A DNA stretch of 49,202 nt, taken from DATELY01 sp035276085 (GTDB lineage: Bacteria; Pseudomonadota; Gammaproteobacteria; Steroidobacterales; Steroidobacteraceae). Position numbers and translations under genes: made by a program. A model generated the notes under the pieces. It made no database searches, was not told the DNA's origin, and saw nothing but the letters and a program-made list of their open reading frames with translations. Numbering within the stretch: the stretch's first letter is position 1; each line of letters starts with the position of its first letter. Location of the stretch: NCBI GenBank assembly GCA_035276085.1, contig DATELY010000053.1, positions 1 through 49,202 of the forward strand, read 5' to 3'. Shown in pieces: positions 8,889 through 17,946 of the stretch.

Positions 8889-10247
8889 TCAATCTTCCAG
8901 CACGCGGAGTTGGAAAGTCCTTCGACGCTCCAGCAATTGTTGCCGCCGCTGCTCTGCAGATACGCGGCGCATCTTCGGAGGCAGCGCTTGCTCCAGATCC
9001 GCGAACTTCACGACGCGGCCGCTAACCAGGGGCTGCGGGCGGTTGGGTTCCCGTGGAATGCCCTGCCACCGATGCACGATGAGCGTGTGACGCAAACCCG
9101 TATTGTCCACCCAGTTGTGCACGCCGGGATCGCGAGCGGAGATGACGTAGGTCGTCGTACCGTCGTCATTCGGCACGGCTTGTCCGATGTTCAGGCTGGT
9201 CTGACGTTCCCAGTAGTCGATCGTGCGAAACCACCAGTCGTGCAAGACGACGTCGCGGAAGGGCGCATCGCCCATGCCGAACGTGATGACGTAGGCTTCA
9301 TCTGCAGCCAGATCCAGACGAATCAAGGTGATCAACTGCGTGACCAAGCCGCTGATTGCGCCGGTGCCGAACGGCGGGGTCGGGCTATTGGGTTCCAACG
9401 CGGCCAACACCCGCATGTACCAGTACATGGGTGCCACGTTGTCCACCATCCAGCGGCCCGCCCGTTCTGCGAGTTGCTGTTCAGTCAGCGGCGGTGCGGT
9501 CGGGGGATCGAGCCGCTCTACACTCAATGCGATCGGAATCTGGCGCCAGTCGGCGCGACAATGGCGGATGAAGAGCCACCGCGCATCCGGTGGCGTTTGA
9601 ATGTGATGTCTGCGGCCGTTCGCGGCTTCCGGGCCGAGCGTGATGGAGAAGCGTCCGACGTCATCCACCACAACGTCTTGCCAATCGAGCATGGCGCACG
9701 TCGACGTCACAGCCGTGTCCGTAAGGACCATGATCGGCACGTCGGCAGGTCGCGGCTCGAAGCACTGTCCGACCACCTCGAACCGCGCATGTCCATCCAG
9801 TGGAATGAGCGTGTAATGGTTGTCCAGTCCATCCCCGCCGGAGCCGCGGGAGCCTGGAATTCGCCGCGCACACCACTGACGCGGTGGTGCCCACACATTT
9901 CCGAGCACCTTGGGATAATTCGGATCGCTATTCGTGACCTTCAGTACATCGTTGAACGCAAATTCTTCAACGAGCTCATCGAAGCGAGCCCAGGCCTCCT
10001 GCGGCGGATCCCGGCCGACGATGGTTCGCCAGCGTTGAGCCAATGCTTCGCGGCCGCGGACGACCGCCGGGTTGTTCCACAGGCGCAGTGCAAGCTCTTC
10101 GAGTGCGCGCTGGTCTGCCGTCAGAATGGGATTGCGTGAGGCGATGTAGTGCTCATCGGGCACCAGCAGTGGTGGGGGTGTGCTCGCGTCGCTGCCGATG
10201 CGTGCTTGGGTGATATCGCGAACAACGGTGGGAAGCTTGTGGCCCAT
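8889..10247 (-). CDS. DUF1214-domain protein, copy 2
   Basis: 452 residues, paralogue of 6264-7562. Shared landmarks are DPNYPK, the IPGSR turn, FIRHCRADWR, ERLDPP and DPGVHNW, so the whole length aligns. Copy 2 has an extra N-terminal stretch of about 25 residues. It is transcribed away from sulfotransferase copy 2 across a 194-bp divergent promoter region and converges on sulfotransferase copy 1. Thus the gene pair of copy 1 is present here with one partner flipped. The start is ATG 10247 with AGGA upstream. No catalytic residues are known for the family. Confidence 0.8.
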   Translation of the reverse strand: MGHKLPTVVRDITQARIGSDASTPPPLLVPDEHYIASRNPILTADQRALEELALRLWNNPAVVRGREALAQRWRTIVGRDPPQEAWARFDELVEEFAFNDVLKVTNSDPNYPKVLGNVWAPPRQWCARRIPGSRGSGGDGLDNHYTLIPLDGHARFEVVGQCFEPRPADVPIMVLTDTAVTSTCAMLDWQDVVVDDVGRFSITLGPEAANGRRHHIQTPPDARWLFIRHCRADWRQIPIALSVERLDPPTAPPLTEQQLAERAGRWMVDNVAPMYWYMRVLAALEPNSPTPPFGTGAISGLVTQLITLIRLDLAADEAYVITFGMGDAPFRDVVLHDWWFRTIDYWERQTSLNIGQAVPNDDGTTTYVISARDPGVHNWVDNTGLRHTLIVHRWQGIPREPNRPQPLVSGRVVKFADLEQALPPKMRRVSAEQRRQQLLERRRTFQLRVLED

Positions 10248-10352
10248 CAGAAGATCCTAATTCGACGTATTGGCGCGACGCTGTTATCGGAGGGACAGCC
10301 TCGGCTGCACGCTCGACGTTTCATGACCTATCACTGCTAATCTACCATCGAT

Positions 10353-10362
10353 TGTTCGAACA
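10353..10362. promoter_or_regulatory. TGTTCGAACA palindrome in divergent promoter
   Basis: A perfect 10-bp palindrome between DUF1214 copy 2 and sulfotransferase copy 2, with a near copy TGTTCGAAGA at 10410-10419. The same core occurs at 31809-31818 ahead of a TonB receptor and as a near copy at 2242-2251. Candidate operator for one of the local regulators. Confidence 0.45.
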
Positions 10363-10441
10363 CAGGCTCGCGAGCGGCGAGACTGTCGCAACACTCCAGG
10401 AGACAGCTCTGTTCGAAGACCGAATACGGGGGGAAAGGTAC

Positions 10442-11704
10442 ATGAAGACTGGAGACCGCCAAACGACGTGGCAGCCACCGCAACGTCCAGAGTGGGTGCA
10501 GAAAATCAACGAGGAAGGCTACTGCATGAACATCCGAGGCGTGGTGCCTCTGGACGAATCATCGCTGTTGGCATCGGCCATGCAGGCTACCGGCTTGTCC
10601 GATTTCGGTTCGGAGGAGTGGCGTGAACCGTTTCGAGTGTTCCTGCGCTCTCTCGAGGAGGACGCGGAGCTGAACCTCATGGGTAGGATCAGAACGCGAT
10701 CGGAGATCTTGCAATTGCTCGAGGCGCGCTTGCAGATCGAAGACACATACAAACGACATCCTGAAATCGAGGACGAAGAGATCAAGCAGCCGATCTTCAT
10801 CGTCGGGCAGGGCCGCTCCGGAACGTCATTTCTGTGCAACGTGCTTGCCGCCATTCCGGACAATGGCGCTCTGATGCAATGGGAGGCCATGTTCCCCTGT
10901 CCACCACCCGAAACGGCGACCTACGCAACCGACGCGCGTATCGAGAAAGCTCACAAGTTGATCGATCAATGGAATCGAGTGACGCCTACGCTGCGTTCGA
11001 TGCACGAGTTCGCCGGCAACGTGCCGATGGAAGACTGCGAAGTGCTCGCACTGACATTCAGAGCGCCGTCCTGGCAGGACAGTCTCGGACAGGCCAGCAG
11101 CTACGATGCGTATATGATGAAGCAGGATCCCATGCCGGCGCTGCTCTATGAGCGGCGGGTGTTGAAGCTGCTGCAATGGAAAAGGCCGCGTCGGCATTGG
11201 GTGCTGAAGGATCCGATCCATCTGGATCGATTTGCACCGTTGCTCGAGTTGTATCCCGATGCATGCTTCGTTTGGCCACATCGAGATCCAGTGCGAGCGC
11301 TTGCCTCGATGCACAGCTTGATCGGTACCATCCAGTGGGGGCGCAGTGATCATCCGTTCAAAGGTGGGTCCTTCGAGTACGTGACGAATCCACAACTATC
11401 TGCCGCGCGGCTGAATGCCGCCATAGATCAACTGGAGTCCGGCGTCGTACCGCCGGGGCAGATGTTCAATTTGCTCTACGTGGATCTGGTCACGAACACG
11501 ATGAGGGTGCTGGAGGCCATGTACGATCACTTCGGTATCGCGCTGACTGCGGAGGGCAGACAAGCCATGGCGAACTACCTGGCCGAGCATCCGCGGGATG
11601 CTCGACCCCAACACCGTTTCCATGCGGTGGATGACATCACACTCGCCACTGCACGTCGGGCTTACAAGCGCTATCAGGAGTATTTCAGGATCCCGAATGA
11701 GTAG
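10442..11704 (+). CDS. Sulfotransferase family protein, copy 2
   Basis: 420 residues, strongly similar over its full length to 7599-8882. The PAPS loop GQGRSGTS is at 122-129, followed by a WVLKDPIHLDRF segment and an HRDPVRALAS segment. Copy 1 has THRDP where this has PHRDP. ATG 10442 is preferred over TTG 10352 because GGGGGAAAGG precedes it and the start then matches copy 1. The gene is divergent from DUF1214 copy 2 and probably shares control with it. Differences in the C-terminal half between the copies suggest different acceptors. The natural acceptor is unknown. Confidence 0.88.
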   Translation: MKTGDRQTTWQPPQRPEWVQKINEEGYCMNIRGVVPLDESSLLASAMQATGLSDFGSEEWREPFRVFLRSLEEDAELNLMGRIRTRSEILQLLEARLQIEDTYKRHPEIEDEEIKQPIFIVGQGRSGTSFLCNVLAAIPDNGALMQWEAMFPCPPPETATYATDARIEKAHKLIDQWNRVTPTLRSMHEFAGNVPMEDCEVLALTFRAPSWQDSLGQASSYDAYMMKQDPMPALLYERRVLKLLQWKRPRRHWVLKDPIHLDRFAPLLELYPDACFVWPHRDPVRALASMHSLIGTIQWGRSDHPFKGGSFEYVTNPQLSAARLNAAIDQLESGVVPPGQMFNLLYVDLVTNTMRVLEAMYDHFGIALTAEGRQAMANYLAEHPRDARPQHRFHAVDDITLATARRAYKRYQEYFRIPNE

Positions 11705-11750
11705 GTCATACAGCTGCGATCGGCCACCACCCGACGTGTTGTTCGTCGCA

Positions 11751-12752
11751 CTACTCAGCGGCTTGCTTCATTGTGTCTAATGCGAAGCGATTGTAATAAG
11801 CCTCTTGCGAGTCTCCATATCCCGCGCGGCCTTTGTACGTCCAGTGGGTAAACGAATAGCCGATCGTGGAATTCGGCCAAATCGAAAACGGGTACCGGGC
11901 GCCGACCGTACCGATCAACTCGTGCACCTGATCTTCTTCATCGGTGATGCGCAATTCGAATCGGTGTGGGAAGATTTTCCCTGAGCGGAACGTGCGCTTC
12001 TCGCATCCGCGCACACCCAGCAGGCGGCCGTCGCGCCACACATAACCCCAGATGCAGTTGGATGCATCGCCACCCTGCAAACCCGCGCCTGGACCTTCTC
12101 CAGAGTCCGGACCATCGAATGCGATCACGTGAAAGGCGAGGTTATCCGCAAAGATGCCCACGTGCCATCCGACCGGTGCGACATTGAGTTGCGTTTCCGG
12201 TCTCGGGTCACCCCATGAGCGATCACGCGAGAAGTAGCTGTCGATGGCGTACTCACGTCCCCGAAGCACCAGCTTGCCGCGGTTCTTCATCGCCTGGGTG
12301 AAGTGACCGCCGACTGGCCGGAATGCAGCGGGCATGATGGCGGTGCTGCGGAACTCGATGAAAGTCTCGTTGGCGGGATCGCTGTAGCTGACCTCGAAGG
12401 TGCGGAACGGCTCGATCATCTTGACCCGAAGGCCCATCGGATACGTCACGTCGGTGATGTCATCCGGAATCGGCATGTAGTTGAAGTACTGCAAATAGTC
12501 CGCTTCCATCTGGGCCGACTTCAGGCCTTGGAAGCAAAACACGCCGCCGCTCATCACCCCGAGCACGGGATGCGCCCAGAAGTAGATCTCACAATCGATG
12601 TTGTGTTCTGGGATGGCGAAGCCGAAATAGCTGGTCTCGACCAGGTTCCAGGGCGCATCGGCGGGCCAGGGCTTGCGCAACCGTTCCAGCGAATCATCGC
12701 CCTTGCCGAAGTATTGCGTCGTGCTCGGCTTCCAACCCAGAAACTCTGCCAT
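11751..12752 (-). CDS. RDxSxG-motif protein, AttH/CrtC-like (DUF7064/7065-like), copy 1
   Basis: 333 residues, no signal peptide. RDRSWG at residues 176-181 sits between two halves rich in predicted beta strands, as in the AttH / carotenoid-hydratase-like beta-barrel proteins; the family assignment is from motif and pattern only. Three other proteins here carry the motif (19873, 22474, 23584). The preferred start is ATG 12752, with GAGG upstream, rather than the frame start at 12782. It is the last gene of the reverse-strand run receptor, PhyH, kinase, this gene, 64 bp behind the kinase. The product may hydrate or bind a lipid or terpenoid intermediate (inference). Confidence 0.7.
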   Translation of the reverse strand: MAEFLGWKPSTTQYFGKGDDSLERLRKPWPADAPWNLVETSYFGFAIPEHNIDCEIYFWAHPVLGVMSGGVFCFQGLKSAQMEADYLQYFNYMPIPDDITDVTYPMGLRVKMIEPFRTFEVSYSDPANETFIEFRSTAIMPAAFRPVGGHFTQAMKNRGKLVLRGREYAIDSYFSRDRSWGDPRPETQLNVAPVGWHVGIFADNLAFHVIAFDGPDSGEGPGAGLQGGDASNCIWGYVWRDGRLLGVRGCEKRTFRSGKIFPHRFELRITDEEDQVHELIGTVGARYPFSIWPNSTIGYSFTHWTYKGRAGYGDSQEAYYNRFALDTMKQAAE

Positions 12753-12816
12753 GATCGATGCCTCGCGTGCGAATCGAATCAATCAAGAACAAGTCGTCAC
12801 ATCGAAGTGTCGACGA

Positions 12817-14121
12817 CTACAATCCGGTGGCCTGAAGACAGCGGGCGAGATCGACGATCAGCGCGCGACGGAACAACAAGGAAGGCGTGCCGGCGACGTA
12901 TGCGGGGTAGTCGCCGGTGGCGAAAGCAGACCAACTCAGATCGAGACAGACGAGGTTCCGCACATTGCGCCAGATCTCGTAGAACTGCGATCTCGAGTCA
13001 TCGTGCGTGACACCACCCGCATCACGATACGCGTCGAGAAACGCTTGCGTATCGATGAACGACCCGATGAATTGGCATGCATACAGCAGGTCCTCGACCG
13101 GATCTCCGACATGGATGAATTCCCAATCGAGCAGTGCCGTGACGCGGCCATCGGCAGTGGCCAGCATATTGTCAGGACGTGCATCCCCGTGGATGAGCGC
13201 GAGACGTTGCACATTCCGAGGTATGTGAGCCTGCAACCACGCGAATCCCGCCTCAACCATGTCGGAATGGTCCGTCGAACGCCGATGCCACAGCTCATGC
13301 CAGGAGCGGACATAGTCACTCACACAAGCAACCGGGTCCCGTGATGGCGCAAGTCCAACGGCCGACGGGTCCAGTGAGTGAAGACGCCCGAGCACTTGCG
13401 CGAGCTGGATGCACACGCGCCTGCCCAGTTCCGGCGATTGGCTGGCGACCTGAGTTGCGCTCTGGCCCTCGACTCGTTCGACGATGATGAATGGATAACC
13501 GAGGAATCGAGGGTCCTTCTCAGCGCCCAGTGCTCGCGGCACCGGCAAGCCTGCTGCTGCCAGCGCATTCAGTATCGGGAACTCGTCCGCTGCAGATGCA
13601 GGAGTCGGTCCGCGGGGCAAGTCTCGACGGATGACGAGGTTGCGACCGGAGGCGGCGTCCAGCATGAAGGTCTGTTTCGAAAACCCACCGGGAAGCTGCG
13701 AAATCCTGGCAGTGGTCTCGCTCTTCAGCTCTGGGTTGGTCCGTAGATACGCATCCACACGCTCGGCGGTCACCGGAACGTCGAGCTCCGCCAGACGAGC
13801 GACTTCGCTCGTACACGATTGCGAGATCGCGGCATCGGCCGCACGCGCGCGCTGCAACTGACCGGCGACGCCTTGCTCGATCGTTCCCTGCAAGCGAAGG
13901 CCTTCGGCGGCCAGCGCTACATTGTTGAGTACGGCCATCAAGCTTTTTGCGACGTGCTGCGCGTAGACCGACGAAAGCTCCGGCGTCAGCGTGGACTCGA
14001 TTTCACGGCTCGCCATTCTCAGAACGCGCGCCTGCTCCCATGGAGACAAGGGATGCACTGTGCTCGACGATGCGGACTTATCTGGCATCGATCCTGAGTC
14101 CTGGTTGAAAGCATGCGCCAC
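12817..14121 (-). CDS. APH-fold kinase with fused N-terminal DUF6285-like domain, copy 1
   Basis: 434 residues from GTG 14121; ATG 14088 is an alternative start with AGGA close upstream. Residues 30-115 are a helical domain like the separate partner proteins at 24785, 29291 and 43191. Residues 140-420 are an aminoglycoside-phosphotransferase fold. LPGGFSKQTF at 143-152 is the nucleotide loop, VIRRDLP at 163-169 holds the ATP-binding basic residue, HGDARPDN at 311-318 is the catalytic loop with Asp313 and Asn318, and LLDWE supplies metal ligand Asp332. All kinase residues are intact. The family phosphorylates hydroxyls; an acyl-CoA hydroxyl is likely from the catabolic context, an antibiotic less so. 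Its operon includes a TonB receptor and PhyH. Confidence 0.82.
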   Translation of the reverse strand: MAHAFNQDSGSMPDKSASSSTVHPLSPWEQARVLRMASREIESTLTPELSSVYAQHVAKSLMAVLNNVALAAEGLRLQGTIEQGVAGQLQRARAADAAISQSCTSEVARLAELDVPVTAERVDAYLRTNPELKSETTARISQLPGGFSKQTFMLDAASGRNLVIRRDLPRGPTPASAADEFPILNALAAAGLPVPRALGAEKDPRFLGYPFIIVERVEGQSATQVASQSPELGRRVCIQLAQVLGRLHSLDPSAVGLAPSRDPVACVSDYVRSWHELWHRRSTDHSDMVEAGFAWLQAHIPRNVQRLALIHGDARPDNMLATADGRVTALLDWEFIHVGDPVEDLLYACQFIGSFIDTQAFLDAYRDAGGVTHDDSRSQFYEIWRNVRNLVCLDLSWSAFATGDYPAYVAGTPSLLFRRALIVDLARCLQATGL

Positions 14122-14223
14122 AATACCGCCGAGAGGAGCGAGTCACACCGGCGATCCTTGGAATTCTCCAACAAAAGATCCAATCTCCGCCTGAGGGGCT
14201 CTGGACAAGCCGGCGACAGGTCA

Positions 14224-15132
14224 CTACTTGCCCTCAATCGGTCTGAGCAAAGGGAAGCGTGGATCGCGAACAGGCTCACCTGGCTTCAATCGCAGCGTCA
14301 GGCCGGGATAATGGGGCGACGGCACCGAGCCTTCCCGTTCGAACCTCCCGTCCAGCACCACATCGTCACCGAAAAAACGCAGTGTGATCGTGCGGCGTTG
14401 CTGTTCGGCGCCGGTGCCGCCACCACCGTGGAGAACGCCGGGATGCAGGATGAGCACATCGCCCGGTGTGATTGGCCAGGAGACGATATTCCACCGTGAA
14501 CGATCGGCGTCGATGTCGGGAATTCGAGGCAGGCTCGGATACGACGGCTCCGTCGGATCTGCGGGATTGAATGTGGAACCGCCGTACATGGTCGATCTGT
14601 GGGAGCCGGGTACGAACTCCAGAGACTGTTCGCGCGCGATCGGATCGAGCGTGATCCACATCGAGCCCACCTGCGTCCCGTCGATGATCCAGTAGGGCAG
14701 GTCTTGATGCCAGAACGTGCGCTTGTTGTTGCCACCGCGCTTCACGAAGATCTGATCGTGGAATAGCCAGATGTTCTTCGTGTCCAACATGAACTGCATG
14801 ATGTCCGCGATGGGCGAATACTTGAGCAGATACTGGTACTCCGGATTCACGTGATAGTTGTCGTGATCCATGATGTATTCGCCCGGCAGGCCTTGATGCA
14901 TGCGCACATGGTTGTAGCCGGGATTGTCGATGTTGCGCTTCATGCCCTGTTCCATCAGCGCGAGCCACTCAGGATGAATGAGCTGCGGCACGTGCAGAAC
15001 ACCGTCCTGCACGTAGCGTTGACGCGCCTCCGGCGTGATGAGTGTGCGCCAATCGCGCTCGGTGGTGGACCCGAGCAGATCGCTGATGGCGCTGCCGTCG
15101 GGTCGTCGGAACCATTCTGCACGTGAGATCAT
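14224..15132 (-). CDS. Phytanoyl-CoA dioxygenase (PhyH) family protein
   Basis: 302 residues. The Fe(II)/2-oxoglutarate facial triad is visible as WHQD (His142, Asp144) and LHGGG (His235), with Arg246/Arg247 placed to bind 2-oxoglutarate. The family hydroxylates an unactivated carbon, classically the alpha carbon of phytanoyl-CoA, and bacterial members act on many small molecules. It begins 24 bp after the TonB receptor stop and is followed by the fused kinase. This gives a simple order of import, hydroxylation, then phosphorylation of the new hydroxyl (inference). The start is ATG 15132 with AGGA ten bases upstream. Length and motifs are typical. Confidence 0.88.
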   Translation of the reverse strand: MISRAEWFRRPDGSAISDLLGSTTERDWRTLITPEARQRYVQDGVLHVPQLIHPEWLALMEQGMKRNIDNPGYNHVRMHQGLPGEYIMDHDNYHVNPEYQYLLKYSPIADIMQFMLDTKNIWLFHDQIFVKRGGNNKRTFWHQDLPYWIIDGTQVGSMWITLDPIAREQSLEFVPGSHRSTMYGGSTFNPADPTEPSYPSLPRIPDIDADRSRWNIVSWPITPGDVLILHPGVLHGGGGTGAEQQRRTITLRFFGDDVVLDGRFEREGSVPSPHYPGLTLRLKPGEPVRDPRFPLLRPIEGK

Positions 15133-15156
15133 AGGTGCGGTCCTGCTCGTCGAACG

Positions 15157-17781
15157 TCAGAAGTTCATTTGCGCCATGAAGAAGAATTGTCGCGGCGGTG
15201 CCGGGACGCGCCAGCCACCCACGCTCTGAGGTTGCTGGATGGTATCGAAACGCTCGTCGCTCAAGTTCTCGCCATACGCTGCCAAGGTGAGGCGATCGCT
15301 CGGCGAGGTCCAGCTGATGCGTGCGCTGAACAGCGTGCGTTCGCGATCGGGGAATCGGTTCGCCGGATCGAAGTAGGCAGTGCTGCGGTAATTGGCGATA
15401 CCTCCGAACACGAACGTACCCACATCGGTGGGCAGCGTGTACTGGACACGGCCGTAGGCTGTCCACTTGGGCGTGTTGACGAGATGTTCGCCCGCCAGAT
15501 CCTGACCCGACACGAGTGCCAATCCAAGGCCGCCCTGGGCCGCACAGGCGGCGAGTCCAGCGGCGACTCCAGCCGCAGCGCTCGACGTGTCCGCCGCAAG
15601 CCCGGCCACTTCACCGCAGGGTACATAGGCGTCGCCCGAAAAGTCTCGATACTGGGCGTCGATGAACGATCCGCCAAAGGCAATTTCGAGTGGCGCGATG
15701 GGCACGAAGCTGATGTCCGTTTCGACGCCTTTCATCCGCGCGGCTGCGGCATTCAGCGCGCGCGCCACGCCGGTGTTCTGGTCCGTGATCGCAATCTGCA
15801 GATCTTTGTAGTCGTAGTAGAAGAGCGAACCGTTCCAGCGCACGGGTCCGAATTCGGTTTTGAAGCCGATCTCATAGTCGTCCAGGGTCTCCGGTCGCAC
15901 GACGTCGACGAATCCGAACGCAGGCAGGTTGAGACCGCCGCTCTTGAAGCCACGGCTGATGGTGCCGTACAGGAGCACATCATCCATCGGTTTCACGCTC
16001 ACCGTGGCCTTGTACGTCATTTTGCGGAAATCCGTGGACTTCCCTGGATCGTTGCACGGAATCGGTGTCGCTGGACCCGTGCACTCGGGCGAGGGGAACG
16101 CGATGGCATCCGACGGTGGAAACCCCGTGGAGAAATCCATCTCGCTCACTGCCGCGAGGCCCTCTGTCAGCTTCTTTTTCTCGTAGGTGTAGCGGGCGCC
16201 GAGGCTGACGGACACGAGCGGCGAGATGTCGTAGTCGAGCTGTGCGAACGGCGCAATCGATCGTACGCGCACGTTGTCGCGATTGGTGGTGAGCCCGAAG
16301 CCGGGAGGGAAGGCGGAGGCACGCAAGTTGATCGAGAATCCCGATCGCTCCTCCAGGTAGTACAGCCCACCCACATACCGTAACGGCTCCGCCGCATCCG
16401 AAGTCACCTGGAACTCTTGTGTGAATTGTTCCGTGGCGATTCGTCCGCATGCCGCTTGTATGAATGTGCCCGATGCATCGATGTCCGCACAATTGCGCTC
16501 GCTTTCCTTGCGCCAGCCACTGATGCTGGAGAGAGTGAGCGCATCGATGTCGTAGTCGATCCGCAGCGCAGAGCCGTATGCCTTACCGTCGAAGAAGACG
16601 AGATCGTCGTTGCCGTAGGTCATGAAGCCGTCGGATACCGTGCCGCCGAGCGCAGCGCCGATCTGTTCGGGCGCGCCAGGGAACAAACTGGCGAGAGCCA
16701 TGCTCTCGCGATCGTCTTTGTGCCCGTAATCGCCGGTCAGCTTCACCGAGAGCGGGCCGCGCTCCAGCAGGAATCTGCCCGTGAACAGGTCCGTGTTGCG
16801 GTTCTGGCCGCGCTCATGCCCGCGCGCGTCGCCGTCCGGCTCCAGGTTGCGGATGTATCCATCGTTCTCGTCGTGCCGGGCTGCGAAGCGCACCGCGATA
16901 CCCTCCGACAGCGGCAGATTGACCATGCCATCGATGATTCGTGTCTGGTCGCTGCCGGCTGTGGCGGTGACCCTGCCTTGAAAGGCGTCCAACACCGGAT
17001 CTTTCAACAGAATTCGGATCGCACCGCCCGTGGCATTGCGTCCATACAGCGTGCCCTGCGGGCCTTTCAGGACTTCCACCCGCTCGATATCTCCGAAGGA
17101 GAACAACGCCGAGCTCGCGCGCGGGATGTAGATGTCATCGAAGTACACCGAGACGGAGGGCTCGAGTCCCGGGTTGCCAAATGGCGTTCCGACACCTCGA
17201 ATGTAGGGCGATGCGTATCCCGTGTTCGAGGTGAAATTGAGGTTGGTCGTCAGTTTGGGCAGGTCCATCTGACCTTGAATGTTCGCAGCGCCCAGCTGCT
17301 CGGTGTTGAGCGCAGTAATGGCGATAGGAACGTCCTGAAGGTTTTCGGCGCGCCGTTGGGCTGTGATCACGACTTCCTCGAATACCCCTGCACCCATGTC
17401 GGCGGTACCTTGCGGCTGGACTGGGCTATTCGCTTTACTTCCATCGGAAGTCTTCTGCGGCTGGCCGTTGTCCGTGTCGGTCGCCGAGATCGTGACGGAG
17501 CTGGCGCCGGTTGGCTTGTACTTGAGACCCGAGTCCTCGAGCAGTTTCGTCAGCGCTTCCTTGGCCACGTACCGCCCATGGAGTCCCTGGGTATTCTTGC
17601 CCTCGACGGCTGCCGCCGTGGCGAGCACCTGGATGCCGGCCTGCTCCGAAAAACGCAGCAGGGCTCGATCGAGCGGTTGCGCGGCAATCTCGAAGCTCAC
17701 GGTATCCTGCAACTCGGCGGCTGCAGCGCCATGGGTTGCGACGACGATTCCGGCCAGCCACAGATAATGTGGAACACGCAT
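15157..17781 (-). CDS. FecA-type TonB-dependent receptor with STN signalling domain
   Basis: 874 residues. Residues 1-22 are a signal peptide and 28-100 form a secretin/TonB N-terminal (STN) domain with the typical AAQPLDRALLRFSEQAGIQV stretch. The TonB-box region EEVVITAQRRAENLQDVP follows a Gln/Ser-rich linker. Then come the plug (VEVLKGPQGTLYGRN) and a long barrel ending in QMNF. The STN domain normally contacts a FecR anti-sigma factor, and fecI/fecR-like genes sit divergently just 165 bp away, so ligand binding probably switches on this operon. The frame opens at 17901, but ATG 17781 has GGGGGA upstream and starts the signal peptide. PhyH, kinase and RDxSxG genes follow on the same strand. 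Confidence 0.93.
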   Translation of the reverse strand: MRVPHYLWLAGIVVATHGAAAAELQDTVSFEIAAQPLDRALLRFSEQAGIQVLATAAAVEGKNTQGLHGRYVAKEALTKLLEDSGLKYKPTGASSVTISATDTDNGQPQKTSDGSKANSPVQPQGTADMGAGVFEEVVITAQRRAENLQDVPIAITALNTEQLGAANIQGQMDLPKLTTNLNFTSNTGYASPYIRGVGTPFGNPGLEPSVSVYFDDIYIPRASSALFSFGDIERVEVLKGPQGTLYGRNATGGAIRILLKDPVLDAFQGRVTATAGSDQTRIIDGMVNLPLSEGIAVRFAARHDENDGYIRNLEPDGDARGHERGQNRNTDLFTGRFLLERGPLSVKLTGDYGHKDDRESMALASLFPGAPEQIGAALGGTVSDGFMTYGNDDLVFFDGKAYGSALRIDYDIDALTLSSISGWRKESERNCADIDASGTFIQAACGRIATEQFTQEFQVTSDAAEPLRYVGGLYYLEERSGFSINLRASAFPPGFGLTTNRDNVRVRSIAPFAQLDYDISPLVSVSLGARYTYEKKKLTEGLAAVSEMDFSTGFPPSDAIAFPSPECTGPATPIPCNDPGKSTDFRKMTYKATVSVKPMDDVLLYGTISRGFKSGGLNLPAFGFVDVVRPETLDDYEIGFKTEFGPVRWNGSLFYYDYKDLQIAITDQNTGVARALNAAAARMKGVETDISFVPIAPLEIAFGGSFIDAQYRDFSGDAYVPCGEVAGLAADTSSAAAGVAAGLAACAAQGGLGLALVSGQDLAGEHLVNTPKWTAYGRVQYTLPTDVGTFVFGGIANYRSTAYFDPANRFPDRERTLFSARISWTSPSDRLTLAAYGENLSDERFDTIQQPQSVGGWRVPAPPRQFFFMAQMNF

Positions 17782-17812
17782 GACTTTGCTTCCCCCTACG
17801 GACTCATAGTTG

Positions 17813-17829
17813 CACCCAGGACCCAGGTG
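17813..17829. promoter_or_regulatory. Tandem ACCCAGG repeat in fecI/receptor divergent region
   Basis: ACCCAGG occurs twice back to back (17814-17820, 17821-17827) inside the partly symmetric stretch CACCCAGGACCCAGGTG, between the receptor and sigma-factor genes. It may belong to a promoter or operator; I could not assign -35/-10 elements. Confidence 0.3.
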
Positions 17830-17946
17830 CTTGTGCGCTTGAGACGAGCGAGGCCGTGAATGCGGACAGCGCATGAGGCGTGTTGGCTGATCGCTGTCCA
17901 TTTCGGTCGTTTGATCCGTCTGAAGTCGTCATGGCATAACGCACCT

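Noticed and set aside
12303..13010. Forward frame of 235 codons and an overlapping one at 12673-13344
   Set aside because: Both are antisense to the RDxSxG gene and the fused kinase, whose motifs are unmistakable; high GC makes long antisense frames common here.
12817..14121. Aminoglycoside resistance gene
   Set aside because: The fold is that of APH kinases, but six copies with partner domains beside CoA-ester and receptor genes fit catabolic kinases, not antibiotic resistance.
15169..17859. Forward frames of 404 and 480 codons opposite the FecA-type receptor
   Set aside because: Antisense shadows of the receptor: low-complexity, Arg/Ala/Gly-rich composition and no motif.
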